Part shown: piece by piece, positions 25,887 to 38,448 of the stretch | How the letters are laid out: each line of letters opens with the position of its first letter | Numbering within the stretch: the first letter of the stretch is position 1 | Assembly (NCBI RefSeq): GCF_020921035.1 | Contig: NC_063150.1 | Span: forward strand, 21,747,826 to 21,811,825 | Reading direction: 5' to 3' | DNA: 64,000 bases | DNA from: Rhodamnia argentea | Taxonomy: Eukaryota; Streptophyta; Magnoliopsida; Myrtales; Myrtaceae | The notes under the pieces: model-generated | Databases searched by the model: none | What the model saw: only the letters and a program-made list of their open reading frames with translations | What the model was told of the DNA's origin: nothing | Made by a program: the position numbers and the translations under genes

Positions 25887-26430
25887 TAGGATCTTACAAA
25901 TAAGTCAATGTAAAAAATATTAGAGAAATAAACAAGGAATAATAAAGGACTCTTCAGAGATTTTCATGGTCCGGTTTAAATGTCGATACCTAAATTTATG
26001 AGAAAAGTCAATCATAAATAATTTAATATAATCAGAGAATCAAAGTTACAATTACTTATAATGCTCGAGTATTTTTCATGCCTAGATTATATCTAAGCTC
26101 ACAGTACTTACAAATAAAACAAACTCCACTGGATGTAAAACTCGCACAAGTCATGTATTCGCAGCTCCTCTCGTAAGCCCAAAACCACAAGAACTTCGTG
26201 CGTTCTTCCTGAGTTTCTTTCGAGGAGCGGCTCACTGTGCAGAAAAGGGGTCTTCTTTTCTTCCGTACGGATGTGGCATAAAAGCAAAATCTCGACCTTC
26301 TTTTTATTCTTCTTTAATACTTTTACTTCCTTTCCTCTTTTAGTTGGCCCCACACGCACAACCCAAGTTAAAGACCCTTACCTTTTCTGTTGAGCAATCA
26401 GAGAAGTCCAAGTCTTGATCTTGGTCTACC
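25887..26430. repeat. Direct repeat, copy 2 (partner 25290-25735)
   Basis: Fuller member of the pair, keeping the block at about 26282-26397 that is absent from copy 1. The copies differ at many sites, so the duplication is not recent. No gene is carried. Confidence 0.85.
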
Positions 26431-26647
26431 ACCGTCCATTATCCAATGGATATCGCGTTTGGTACACGAATTCAAACTCGAAACATAATTTAACAAAATT
26501 AGTTATCAATGGTGATTGTTGGTTTCCTCAAAATTAGTTAACAAAATTAGTTATCAATTATTTTTGCTGAGTAGCAAAAATAATTTAACGCGTGACTATG
26601 CATGAGGTATATAGTTATATGTGCAAGATTTAAGTATATCATAATTA

Positions 26648-27317
26648 AGGGAGCGCATGGTAACACATCTGGATGTAGATTTCTACTTCAAAAGTACTTC
26701 TGAAGTAGAAATCCTTGGTAATGTAACTTTTAAAATAAAAATCCATTTGGTAAATATTTATACTTCTAAAAGAAATTTCTACCGATGAAGTGAATTTTCA
26801 CACCTAAAGTTATTTTTTTCCAATTTGAGAAATCCATAGAATTGCTTCTCCAACTCAAAAAGTAGTTCTTGGATCAAAAAAAGAAACTCAAAAAGTACTT
26901 CTTACCTCATCCTCTTTTCGACCATGCCCGCCTTTGTCGTCGCTCACGACCACCGCCACCCACGTTTCCCATTTGCCAACTGTCAACCAACGTCGATCAC
27001 TGCCAACCCCCGACCTCAACCGGTTGCCGACCATCGGTCGCCTTCGCCCACTATCGCCCACGAACGTCGCTAACCACCGCCCACCGCCGATCTCCTCCCA
27101 TCGCCGCCCGTCAACCTTCACAGAATGTTGTCAATTGCCAACCACTACGCATCGCTGGCCGCCGCCAACCACCTCCCACCGCTTCCAATCGCCAACCACC
27201 GCTGCCCTCATCACCAATCACCACTTGTCACCGCAATCTATCGCCTATCTTCACCGGCCGCCGCCAATTTCTGGCTAAAAGTTAATTTCTGAAGTAGAAG
27301 TATTGTCATGCGCGCCT
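26648..27317. mobile_element. TA-flanked MITE with GC-rich core, member 1
   Basis: The ends are AGGGAGCGCATGGTAACA and the near-complement TGTCATGCGCGCCT, flanked by TA on both sides. Subterminal CTTCTGAAGTAGAAAT words are arranged as inverted repeats. The core at about 26925-27275 is CCACCGCC-type minisatellite, and long proline/histidine-rich frames there are composition artefacts. Related full-length members lie at 36945-37956 and 53966-54799. Confidence 0.75.
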
Positions 27318-27345
27318 TAAGCAATATGGTACACCTTCGACCAGC

Positions 27346-27401
27346 GGGTGGCTTTATGCATGCAGACTCATGTGGGTGGCTTTATGCATGCAGACTCATG
27401 T
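27346..27401. repeat. 28-bp perfect tandem duplication
   Basis: The 28-base unit beginning GGGTGGCTTTATGCATGCAG occurs twice head to tail at 27346-27373 and 27374-27401 with no differences, indicating a recent local duplication. Confidence 0.9.
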
Positions 27402-30312
27402 GGCAAATTTGTGAGTGACAATAGACGTATATTTATATATCATAGCTAAGAAGACGTACAGTGATCATCTCGTCCAAAAGCCATACAAGGAAAAAGTAAT
27501 TTTTAATATACGGTTGGTCCCCATCCAAAAGTAAGTCTTCGTTAGAGGAAAGAAAGGAAAGACAAAAGGAACATTTTGGCCGAACACACCGAAAACATTT
27601 GAAGCCATTTCGTAGATGAGATTATGTTAAGCTCGATGACGCCATAATTTGTTTTTATGGCATCAAACTACTTTTTATTTTTCCTTTTACTTGCATTTAT
27701 AGCAAGTAAAATGAGAAACTACGGGAGGATAAAGGTCTGCATGAGAATAATTCTGATTCAAAAAAGTGATTCTGATTAAAATGATTTTTTCGAATTCTGT
27801 TTCCTGAATGAGTTTTAGAGAATTAAAATACGTTTGGTAACTGCATGAAATGTTTGTTTCTAGAACAGAAATGAATTTGGTAAATGCACATAATTTCTGT
27901 TCTTGAAAATAATTGTTGTTCCCAAATTTTGTCATTTCAGTCAAATAATTAAGTTGTTACAATAGTTTCGTCACTAAGATGGCAAATTAGTGGATTACCG
28001 TGACGATTCTATAAAGCTAGATTTTAGTGGTAAATATCCTATAGTTTCGGGATGTTTGCTCTTTTATGTTTGTTTTTTTTTTTCCTTTTTTTTTTTTTTT
28101 TGGGGGGGGTCAGGTTTTTTTTTTCTTTCCTTGACCCGCCGCACAAAAGCATTCCCAAAGGAGCCGAGCCGGACAAAGGGCAAAAAGAAAAAGAGCGTAA
28201 GGAGACGCTTCTTAGTTCAACGTACGTAAAGCTTTTCCTTTGGACTTGAACACCTGATGAGTCGTGCAGTAAGTTTACATCCGGTTAAGTTGTTCTTTTA
28301 TACACACTTTGGATTTGCACTTAATCTATGTGTGATAAATATTCCAGCATGTGACGTGAATATAGGTACCGATAATCAAATCGAACCATGTGAATTTTGA
28401 GTGTCTTTTATTATTTCTCATTTATTTCTTTAATGATTTAGCATGAACTTGAATTGCAAGATCCTTTGAACATTCGCTTTAATTTTATAATAGATATGAA
28501 CACCGACTTATTTTCACCGGAGATCGCTTATCAGCTTCGAGGAAATGGTTTTCATTTGTTTAGTCTTCATTTTTACCTTTAGTAATTGCAGTACTTCATG
28601 TCGTCAGGTTAGCTTTAGTCATAGGCTCCCTATTTTAATTGCTGGCTTCCACGAAAGAGCATTCCCAATCCTCGAGAGGATTCATTTTTTCCTTCGCTTT
28701 CTTTTTTCCGAACGTCCACTGATAATATAACACATGACTACTCAAAAGATGTACAGATATCTGCACAACTAGGTTTATAATAGGTCTAACCTATTTCATT
28801 TTTTTATACGCACAATTACAATTACAAGCATGAGAGCAAAGGCCTAGCTACCTTGAAGATCCATAAAGCATCTGCAAGTTCAATGAAGAAATTAACTTTA
28901 GGCCTTGACCTGTAATAACAATTTCTATATATTGCAATTTGAGCGCAACATCTCGATTGCTTTTACGACAATATGCTAGGGAAAAATTTTAATTTGTGCC
29001 ACACAAGTGTGGGTGCGCACGCGTCTATATGCTGATACAGATGTCAAATCTTATCACTTGTTGAAATGTGACCATAAATTTTCTTGACATGAGTGATTGA
29101 CATTGATATTTGCTGCGTACTATATGGTTTACGTTATATTATGTGATGCAATGACCCATGGAGAATATATGGCATATTCATGTTATGAGAATATTTATTG
29201 GTATGACTTCCACGATGCATTATGCCAATACACACTTCTAAAAGTGGCGTTAATCATTTATTGATCTCATAAGCATATCAATGATTATCACTTGCTGATC
29301 CCTGATTTTGCTTTCTCCTTCTATTATCATTCTATGTCACGAGAACAAAGAAGAGGATATTGGGGTATGTGGGTGGCGACATGAGGTGACCTAAAATGAC
29401 ATTTACCAAATAAATTCTGGGAAATTGAGAGTGAAGAAAGATATCACAAAGCCGTACCTGGATGCTGGCTTATAAACATCTAATACAAGCTAGCAAGTAA
29501 TGAATTTTAAGGAAGTTTTATTGCAAATCAGATCACAACGGGACACAACCCTAAAGAGTAACCAGTCTAGATCTCTTATACATGGTCAAAGGATATTAAT
29601 CATATTCACATACAAGCAAATGAGACAACTCTATTTTACCCTACATAGGACAAAAGAAAATAGATGGCACAAAACTTATGAACTTCAACCCCCACAGAAG
29701 AAATTCATCCACAGGAAAAGTAAACGAATTCTTAGGGAGACAGGCTTTTAGGATAGTGAAAACTGCAAAATTAAGAGTAGACTACTCCATACTAAAATAA
29801 TAGTTTCCACTTCCCGTACAAATACATAACCAAGCATCGATAACTCAGTCAAATGTGCTAGTCCATTGACATTTTATTGTGCTTCATGACTACTAGTTTC
29901 TATCACTAAACATCTACTCAACTTGAACAAGAAAAAGAACATCAGAGTACAAATTTGGGCACCACCCCTCTTGGTACTGTCGATTTGTTGAAGAGATCCA
30001 GCACAAATTAGGTGAAGTTGAATTCCATCCAGAGATGAAGAAGCTTTTGTTAAATCTCAGAGGCATTAGTGAAGAGACGGAGGGTCTCAGAAAGTTAATT
30101 GAGGGGTTGAGTGGAAGAGTTGACGAGACTATTCAGAAGAAGGACCGATTTTCAATTCCAAATCACTTGGGATGGACCTTGCTTTTTAATGAAGGCTCGA
30201 TGGGACAGCTTAACAGTGTGGACCTGAGGTCTTCCCGGTAGGAAATTAAAAGCAATTGGACTGTCAGAGACTTGGAATATCATTAAACACGGTATAGGAC
30301 CAATGCAGAGTT
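27402..30312. other. Transposon-derived spacer, no gene seen
   Basis: 27720-27920 has subterminal wording like other MITEs here (GTTTGGTAA, AGAACAGAAAT) in inverted arrangement. 28070-28120 is a T tract interrupted by G8. 28490-28740 repeats the TIR-NBS-LRR upstream flank. Short frames at 28545 and 29500 have no recognisable features. Confidence 0.4.
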
Positions 30313-30582
30313 CTAGTTCCACTTCACTAACTGCCTCCTCTTCGTCCCGTCAACACCTAAAAGGTGGCGTGTAGCATGCGGGCGGATATTCAGCGCGGAA
30401 CCATTGTCAATCAATATTCTTGCCATGACCATTTTGCCGCGTTTTACGAAAATGTGCAGTGCTTTAGTGCAAGTGCAACCTGCAGCAGAGAAGTTTTTAT
30501 CTGCAATAGAAATTTGGTCCTTCAGTAAGATGGATCCAATGAAGTCCTTCCAATTGACGATCATCTTCGGTCTCCGGCACAT
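30313..30582 (-). mobile_element. Ty3/gypsy-type retrotransposon relic: aspartic protease region
   Basis: The 89-residue frame contains ALHIFVKRGKMVMARILID followed by NGSALNI and HLLGVD, the usual layout around the protease active site of plant Ty3/gypsy polyproteins, where D-N-G-S replaces D-S/T-G in some lineages. No reverse transcriptase or integrase is seen nearby and the long terminal repeats cannot be defined, so this is an isolated fragment. The sequence from about 30746 (TGACACCCGATTTTTAGCCG) to 32400 may be remains of LTR or untranslated retroelement DNA. Confidence 0.65.
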
Positions 30583-30599
30583 TCAACTTCATTAAGTAC

Positions 30600-33190
30600 C
30601 TTCAGGAAAGCATCTTCGTGTTAACAAGAATATTTGAGCGGGCATTTACCTTAACCTGTCGACTAGATTAAACTCATTCATCTTTACTACTGCAGGTAAT
30701 TGTTTAGCATCTTGTTTAGTCACGGTTTTTTTTTTCTCAATACTACCATTGACACCCGATTTTTAGCCGAAAACTCGTATAAAGGTAAAATCTCGATAAT
30801 AGGAATCCTAATCGCGAAAGGGCCCATTTCTTGGCCAAAAGGAGTCTTTTTAATGTTCTTTAAGGTTTTTCAAGTTTCATAGTGTTCTGTCTAAACTTAG
30901 ACGTTGATTTTATCAATAATCCAAGAATATCTTTAGAATGGGCTTTTTGGTCAACCACTAATGTCAACCCTCGGTCAACTCTTTTAGAAAATTCAAAAAC
31001 TTTGAATTTTACAAAAATTAGACTTCTAATCGGTCAATTTTACAACAATTGATCGAGAATCGGCCTTTCTGTCAAATCAAGAATTTTGACTTTTGATCGC
31101 CAAAATTAATAATTTATTAATTTCTAGTCATTTTTTAGAGTAGTTTCCTTTACGACATTTGATCTAGGTGTTATAACGTATTCAATTTTCAAGCCAATTA
31201 GGGTTGATCCTTCATGAGTAATTCCAATTAGCCCAATTTGAATCCGATTAAGTCAAATAAAATCAATTTGAATACTATTTTTGGAAAAATCATGGCAAAT
31301 TGACCTATAAGAATCCCCTCAGTCCAAGGTAAAATAGCCACATAACGGAAATATATAGTGCGAACAAGCAGAAGAATAACTTACAAGCAAATACTTCTGC
31401 AAGGCATCCTTAAACCGCCCCTGGCTGTGAAGTTCATTCCCCTGCCAGATTGAATTAGATCAACGTTTCATGCAAAACATAGAAAGAGTACGGTGTGCAT
31501 GACTAGTTAAAGAAGCATGGCAAGCATCTATCACATTCACATCTGCTATGTTCCAGAAATCAGACCTTCTAAATCAACTTTATTGCAGTCAAAATTTCTC
31601 GGAAGTAAAAACTTCCGATCAAGAAAAATTGAAATTCCCAAATATAAAAATAGATATCATCTAACAAATGAAAATAGCGTCCATCTGTTATAGCAGATAT
31701 GTCTACGCTATTGATGTACTTCCTCTTGAATGTTGGTCCAAAGAGAACACCCCCAGTGAAAAATCGAAAAAAGCCGCGGTTTGACAAATTTAAGCTCCAA
31801 AACTTGTGCTTCACACCATTCATCATATCCAAATTCCTATGGTGAATTGAGACCAACAGGCGAGGCTTGGTTAACCCAATTAACCAACCCAGTACGACCC
31901 ACTTGGACCAAAGCCCGATTTGGTTAAATGGGCTAAACAAGAAAAAATTGGCGAAGCCCATAATGCAATTCAAAGGGATTTAAGGTAATTGAGATGCCGT
32001 GGGTCGATCTAATCAAACCGAGCCAATGCAGCTTGAACCGGGTCAACTCGATTGGACCAAACCTCAATTGACTTGACCAACCCATTTGGTAAATATACCA
32101 AGCCCAATTAGCTATATTAGTTTGCGCAATTGGAGGCCAACCCGGTCGAATTGGAGGACTCGGGCACGCTCGATTGGGTCCGGTTCATTGAGTGGAAACC
32201 CAATGGAACCTCACGACCCATTGAGCCAGACGAATCAGCCCAGCTCTAGATATGGTCGACTCTCCTCATATTGCAAGAATTACCAAAATGCCCTTGTATT
32301 CGTTAATCCAAGAGAAGGCCTAATCTCAACCGTTCATTGGCTATTCAATCTTCGCCGTCAAGTTGGCTATGTCCATTAATCCATGTGACTTAAAATCAAC
32401 CAAGAGGATTGCTTAAGGATCAAGGATTGAATGTCAAGCATTTATGGACTTCACTTGGTTTTTAATCGAATAAGCTTTGTTGTCTTCAAAAGAATGAAAC
32501 TTGTAATTTAGAATTTATTTTGATTTCAAGGTGATAAGGCTTGCTTTGTTGAAGATTTCACTCAAGTTAAGCGAATACTCTAAGGACTCTACTTAGTATT
32601 CTTGGTCGTGGTCGATTGATTATTTGTTCATTTAGCCTAGATTTTACTCTATGTGTCATTAAATTTCAATAATTGTATGTTAATCTATTGTGATTGTTGG
32701 GCTTAAATTAGAAAGCTTTCCACATGCCTAGGATGTCTTGGACAGATTACTAATAGGTTTTATTGCACCTGGAATGGGAATAATGTGAAAATGATGAAAC
32801 TAGGTATAAAAAGGGTATCTTTGTAATTTTTTTGACAAGGTTAGGAGCAATTTCGAAATTTACAGAAGTGAGAGAGGCCGTTAACAAGGCTATTTTTATG
32901 GGCTATATTGTTAATAAATGGATTATTCAGTAAGATTATTCAAAGAAAATCAAACCGGTTTAAAAATAAAAAATTAGAAGCTTTAGTAGGAAAAAACCCT
33001 CGAATAGTTGATGAAGAACACTATGAAACCGCACAAGGAGTTAAGCTTTGTAATCTCACCAAGTTGAGGGACGAATTTGTAACAATTGAAAGTTCTAGAG
33101 ACTGTTGATAGCTTATGGAACCTTGTTACGATAGGTGGTTAAGTTATTTTTGAAGTTAATTACTTGATTTAGACAATTTGTAATAAATGA
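30600..33190. other. Probable retroelement-derived DNA, no intact gene
   Basis: AT-rich, with repeated phrases such as GGTCAA and CAACCCGGTCGAATTGG-type words near 32000-32230 that are typical of decayed LTR-retrotransposon leader or LTR DNA. A 134-codon minus-strand frame at 31569-31973 shows no domain. I could not pair LTRs. Confidence 0.35.
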
Positions 33191-33194
33191 ACGA

Positions 33195-34018
33195 TTTCTG
33201 ATGATCCACTAGTTCTGATGAAGAACTTGGAGACTTCCGACACGGACTTGTAGGAGCACGTTGAAGAAGTCGCGGTCGGGGGCGTGCTTGCTGGCTCCCG
33301 GGGTGAGCATTGGTTGTGGGCATTTGGGGCGGTACTGGCTCAGAAGGGCAAGTCCCCATGTCCTTCAGATGGTTCGGCTTCAACCCTAGTGCCTCCAACC
33401 GGTAGCTCGAACAAGGTGATTCCCAAATTCGTCACTCGCTTCGGGAATTCACATTACGTCACTAAGGGGTTTGACATAGTTAATTGGTCGATTTGTCGCA
33501 AATTCCTAATCCGTTAGAAGCAAACGCTCTATCAAGTTATCGTAAGAGATTGCCTCGGGAGAATTAGGTGCCATAATAGAGAATAGTGTGTCCCTCCAAT
33601 TAGCTGCCTATGTCCTATACTGATTAGAACTGCTGTAATAAGGACGCAACGCTTCTTGTGAAATCTTGCGGATAGAAAGGGTCTCTTCTCGCCAGCGCCT
33701 TGCTCATGGAAACGGCGCACTCCATCCAGCATCTCCTCCAGAACAGCGGCGGGGATCCCATTATTCACCACCGGAAATAAGCCCCGAGTTCTGGATGCAC
33801 TTCAAACTTCATTTACAACCTCCTTTCACTGCGATGGATCTTTCGCAATCTCTTCAAGGTCAGTTATAGGAATGCGTAAGTGGCTGTCGGCCGATGCCAG
33901 TGCACACTTAGCAGGTTTTGCGGGCGATCTACAAAAACACGAGGAACTTGTGTAATACCTCATTGACAAAGCCCTTGAACCCGCCTTTGATTCATCGAAA
34001 GCCTCAAGCTTGCACGTT
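33195..34018 (-). pseudogene. ACO-homologue (2-oxoglutarate/Fe(II) dioxygenase family) pseudogene, copy A
   Basis: Relic of a 1-aminocyclopropane-1-carboxylate oxidase homologue, a plant 2-oxoglutarate/Fe(II)-dependent dioxygenase of unassigned substrate. Exon 1 (34018-33531) still shows AFDESKAG, a PITDLEEI block and the stretch VVNNGIPAAVLEEMLDG-VRRFHEQ, but is broken by stops and frameshifts. Exon 2 (about 33480-33195) contains LKPNHLKDMG and, in another frame, pieces matching C-P-Q-P-x-L-T, SKHAPDRDFF (where the family has SKHSDNDFL) and LQVLHQN followed by a stop. No third exon is found downstream, where retroelement DNA begins. This is the most decayed of the copies. Confidence 0.75.
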
Positions 34019-34499
34019 CAATCGTACTTCTGTTTATTTTCATTTGCTTCTTCTCTGCTGAATTCTTCCATTTTTCTTCCTTCGGGAAAACACTGCGAGA
34101 GTTCCAAGTCCGATCTTGCATGTAATGTGGGAGAAGTCAAAAGATGAAGTATCTGCGGTATCCAATGACTGGATTCAAGAACAGTGAGAGAAAAGGAGAA
34201 CAATTACCCACGTTGCATCATGACGAAAGTGATTGGAGTTAAAGAACAAGGCCAAGAAGCGACGGGCAATTTTAGTATAGCAAGTTTGTCAGATTGACTT
34301 TTTACCTGCATTCCAACCAGGGAATATAATTAGCACATCATACCTCTCATTACATCCATCAATTACAAGAAAAGGAGATAGTATATAGGAGCAGTTATTT
34401 ATGGGCGCAAGCCCAAACTATGAATGAAAAAATATATATAGGCTCAAACTAAAAGGCCCTCGAGCGAGAACCTTATGCCTTCCGATCAATGGAAAGTAT
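34019..34499. other. Spacer upstream of ACO copy A, nothing recognised
   Basis: No gene, repeat or RNA feature was identified. The last eight bases, GAAAGTAT at 34492-34499, are the left target site of the adjacent MITE. Confidence 0.5.
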
Positions 34500-35268
34500 T
34501 AGGGGTGGGCAAGAAGGATTGACCGGACCGGATCGGACCGACAAGTTTGGTCCGGTTTTGGAGTTTACCAGTCTAGTCTCCGGTTCCTCAAGGTGGAACC
34601 GATGTTCGGGCAGTCTGGTTTCCTGTTCTAGGGAGAAACGTGTCGATGGACTGTCCATCCAAATCGTCAAATTTTTAATTTTTTTCAATATGGAACTTAA
34701 TACCACGGTTGCCGCTATACTTCTACAGCTTTGGCTGTATGGGATAAAATTTTTCACAAATTGAGGGTGGCAGTTCATTTCTAAGAAGACATTATGAAGA
34801 GCCAGGGATGGTTCCCTTCAGAAGATGACCAGGGAATGCTTTCATGGGGAACATCGTCGAGATCACATTTTGTTTGGTTTTTAACATGGGATTTGTATGA
34901 TATGATAGTTGGAAGGACACTGGAAAATGTTTTGTTTGCTAAAAGCATTATCATTTTCTCACAAAATGTGATTTTTGCTACGGTGTGCTTGATTATTTGG
35001 CGTGCGTGTGGGCGTGGGAACCACTTTTAGTGCTTTATGGGGTAATTGGTGTGCGTAGATGTATATTGCTTTCTAAAATTACAGCTCCGCCTCCAAAAAA
35101 ATTGGTATGCTTTACTTTTATTTTCATTTTACCGGTTCAACTAGACCGCCCGAGAACCGAACCGGACCTCCGGTCCAGTTCCCGATTCCGAAAATCGAGA
35201 ACTGGGACCACTCGTCCGGTCTTCGATTCTCTTAGAAACCGGACCAACTTGAACTATGCTCATCCCTA
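34500..35268. mobile_element. hAT-type MITE
   Basis: The left end is TAGGGGTGGGCA and the right end, read inverted, is TAGGGATGAGCA, a terminal pair typical of plant hAT elements. Flanking octamers are GAAAGTAT (34492-34499) and GCGAGTAT (35269-35276), a diverged 8-bp target duplication (6 of 8 identical). Subterminal GGACCGGA-type words are repeated inversely near both ends. No transposase is encoded. Confidence 0.75.
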
Positions 35269-35276
35269 GCGAGTAT

Positions 35277-36944
35277 GAAACACACACAATAAAAGCAGAG
35301 ATAATTCGAATTGCCCAAGACGTACGGGACAACAGTGATGAAAGATGAATGACTTTCAAGGAAGGTGCAAGTGTTTCAAGAGAGGACTTGCTGACACCTA
35401 AATTTTCCGTAAGGTACTTTTCATGTATTCGGACATATGTAGGGCCATAAACTTCTCACTCACAATCACAAGTTTTCATAATATCTGAACAGAAATTTTT
35501 GCCGTATTCGAACAATAAAATACGGCGTAAGTGAGTAGTGGAATACGGTCAAACGAACAATTAGTACGGTCAAAAGGGTGAACGGTGATTCGTGCGGAAA
35601 CTGGAGTAGAGGAAGAGTAAAGTGCGATGGTGGGAGGAGAGGAAAAAATGAACGAAAGAGGGAAGTTTGAAAATTGAAGTTGACTAATGTGTGCGGGCGA
35701 GAGAGCAGCGTACTTTAGTTTACCTCAAGCATGCAAAAAGGAAAATCTGAACAAATTGGGGAATTTTTTTTTAACAAATTGGGATTTGACTAATGGGAAC
35801 AAAGTGTTAATGCTTGGAGAGGAGCCAAAGCAAAATTCTTCTCTGCATCAAAGTGGACAGCCGAGAGGAGACGAAGGAGGGAGGTCGGCAAAGAGAGATT
35901 TTGGGGAGAGTTGGAAAACTGAGGGTAGTACTAAAGAAAACAAATGGAAGAGGGAAGTTGAGCAGAGCGACACACGCGCGGAGGGGAATCGAAAATTTCT
36001 CTGCTTCAGAGTCAAAATTAGCCGAAACCTCTGACACCGGGAGCGAAAGTAGACTTGTTCAAATTGCCAACCATACATGACTGATCTCGGAGGCTAGTCA
36101 AAAGGGGTCCGAGAGTACGGGTTTTCGGATTGCCCGTCGGAGCAGGGACCAGCCGACACTCTGTCGGAGAAAGTCAAATCTTCGAAGCGGTACTAGGAAT
36201 CAGTGTGCAACGCCCTATACCATTGGAAAATAGACTCGAAGACGGTGGCTGTGGCATTTGGCGTGAAACGTTTTGAGTTTAAATCAGCACCGAGATAAGC
36301 AAAGGAAATCAAGCCAGAAATTTGACCGGTGCCCATTAGGAGCAAAGGACACCGTTTAGTGGCCTAGGGCAAGATTGCATGCACGATTTTTTGGAATGAT
36401 TTGAGAATCGATATTGAAAAGACCTTAATTAGGCAACTAGCGTAACCAAGTCTCCGGTTCGTAGGAAGTGAAGTGTCCACCCACACATCACTTGGCTCCT
36501 AACCAGCCCAAAATAGGTAGTGATGACTCTTAAGTTTAATATTAGATTAATTAAATGAGAAAAATCAAGTTGCCTTTGCTAAGCATTTGGGAGGCCCGTG
36601 CCAAGATTGGTTTTTTTTTTCTTGGTCGAAGCCTGAGCCAAGATTAAGCTCCAACTGTTTGATGCTTGCTTGGCAATCCGTCAAACTTCCTTGGGATTCG
36701 CCTCGAGAGAGTCGCGACAGAACTACAAAAGTGTGCAAGGGTTCTTGGAGTGATGGCCAGAAGAAAGACATGGGACACAATATTAGAAGAATTGCAAGCC
36801 AAGTCTAAGACATGCTAGGAATATCTCGAAATTGGATCAAGGAGAGCGATTGAATGTTTGCCTCTGTGGAATGCCCCAATTAATAGAGCCTGGATCATTC
36901 ATGTGAAAGGTGTTGGGAGTAGTTCTCCCCCATGTGAGGAGCTA
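35277..36944. other. Spacer, nothing recognised
   Basis: Several purine-rich open frames (35687-36080) overlap on both strands and show no domain. Sequence near 36100-36500 is non-repetitive and non-coding as far as I can tell. Confidence 0.4.
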
Positions 36945-37956
36945 ACGGCGCGCATGGTAACACTTCTGCTTCAGAAATTAATTTCTAATCATAAGTTGAT
37001 TTTTTTACTTCTCCTCAGAAGCAGAAGTTGATTTTCTATTTCCGCTCCCGAAGATATTTCTGATAAAAAAAATTCGTTTGGCAACAGTTGAAAATTTTTA
37101 TTTCTGGAATATTATTAACGCAAAATCTTTTATGAAAAATTATTATCGGCGGTCGAAAAAAATTTATTTCATTTTTGAAAATTTTAAATTTCTTTAAAAA
37201 ATAATTTTTATTTTTTACTTCGGCCACCAAAAACAATGACTTGGCAGCGGCAGCCTGTGTGATAGTCGATGGTTGGCAGCAGGGGGCGGTGGTTGGCGAC
37301 GGTTATGGCCGGCGAAGGTCGGCAGTGGGCGGTGGTCAGCGATTGGCGGAGGTCTGCGGTGATCGGAGGTGGTAGTTGGCGGCGGTCGCGGGCGGCGATA
37401 GGCGGCGGCCGACGAAGATTGGCGGTGGGCAGCTCCCGGGGGTGGTCGGTTGGTGGCGACAGGGGGTGGTGTCCGGCGGAGATCTGCAGTGGGCAGGGCA
37501 AGGCGATGGTTAGTGGTTGGCGGTGGTCGTGGGCGGTGGCGGCGGTGATGGCAACGGCGACGGCAGCCAACAATGGTTGGCGGTGGTTGTGGGCGGTGGC
37601 GGCGGCGATGGCGACGGCGACGGCAGCCAACAATGGTTGGCGGCAGCTGAGGTCGACGGAGGTGGATATGATTGAAAAAAGGGTGAAGGCGTAATGAAAA
37701 GAGGGTGAGACGAGAAGTATTTCTTGAGTTGGATAAACTATTTTTTTTAACTTCTCAAACGGGGAAAAAAACAACTTCAGAAGTGGAAATTTACTTCAGA
37801 AGTAAAAATTTTCACCAAACGGATTTCTACTTCATAAGTTATATTACCAAACAGATTTCTATTTCTGCTTCATAAGTTACATTACCAAACAGATTTCTAC
37901 TCTAGAAATATTTTTAGAGCAAAAATTCACTTTCGGAAGTGTCATAATGTGCACCC
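36945..37956. mobile_element. TA-flanked MITE with GC-rich core, member 2
   Basis: The left end ACGGCGCGCATGGTAACACT and the right end AGTGTCATAATGTGCACCC form imperfect terminal inverted repeats flanked by TA. The subterminal regions (TTCAGAAG, AAATTTCTAC, CCAAACGGATTTCT) are inversely repeated. The core at 37262-37680 is a GGCGGTGG-type minisatellite in the opposite orientation to member 1. The AT-rich stretch 37070-37210 matches 54500-54700 of member 3 inverted. Long glycine/arginine-rich frames are compositional. Confidence 0.75.
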
Positions 37957-38448
37957 TAAACATACACAAATTACATCCCTTGTAACGGTCCTCCATCACT
38001 CGTGCAATTATTTTGTTAAACTAATCAAACTATCCTTGTCCCGCGAAACCTTGCCTATATCCCTTAAAGTACCTTGTCCCTTTGTCTGTCCTTTACCAAA
38101 TATTATCCAACATGCGTGCACATTTGCAAACTCACCTGAAACTTATAGAAGTACATTGGTAATCAGAGCACCAAAATTTCATGTGAGTGCAATCCCCATG
38201 TACGAATCAATATCGAAATGAGTTCTGCAGATTAAATGAATTTGCTTGTTCAAACAAGAAGTTTATAGCAACATAGGCTCAATATGGTACAATGGTAGCA
38301 TGAAAAGGAATCTTATCTAATACAAAAATCAGTAAATGCTCCAGAAACATGGTTACAACACGGCGAGCAAACTAGAATTCCAAAATTCGTACCAACGGCA
38401 TTACTTGTTCGAGAATGATTATGCAGATCCTAGGAAAAACATAAGAGT
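37957..38448. other. Spacer downstream of ACO copy B, nothing recognised
   Basis: No gene or defined repeat was seen. It probably contains the 3' flank of ACO copy B. Confidence 0.4.

Larger units (their letters stand above)
24033..26647. other. Upstream flank of the TIR-NBS-LRR gene with repeated segments, no gene seen
   Basis: 24166-24310 recurs in diverged form at 25010-25130 and 28490-28560, and 24770-24930 recurs near 28600-28740. These look like broken copies of the NLR upstream flank. A separate direct duplication occupies 25290-26430. Short open frames here have no recognisable domain. Confidence 0.5.

Noticed and set aside
26869..27285. Long proline/threonine/histidine-rich open frames.
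   Set aside because: They coincide with the CCACCGCC minisatellite of a MITE, are open in several frames on both strands, and have no conserved ends.
28250..28280. CTGATGAGTC resembling a hammerhead ribozyme core, of interest because retrozymes occur in plants.
   Set aside because: The required GAAA box and stems II and III are not present at the right spacing, so it is a chance decamer.
31569..31973. 134-codon minus-strand frame.
   Set aside because: No domain, low-complexity hydrophobic/aromatic composition and an AT-rich retroelement setting.
35687..36080. 115-codon plus-strand frame and overlapping minus-strand frames.
   Set aside because: Purine-rich sequence open on both strands, no homologous feature, no start context.
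37208..37774. Overlapping 140-190-codon frames on both strands, alanine- or glycine-rich.
   Set aside because: Same cause: the GC-rich core of MITE member 2.
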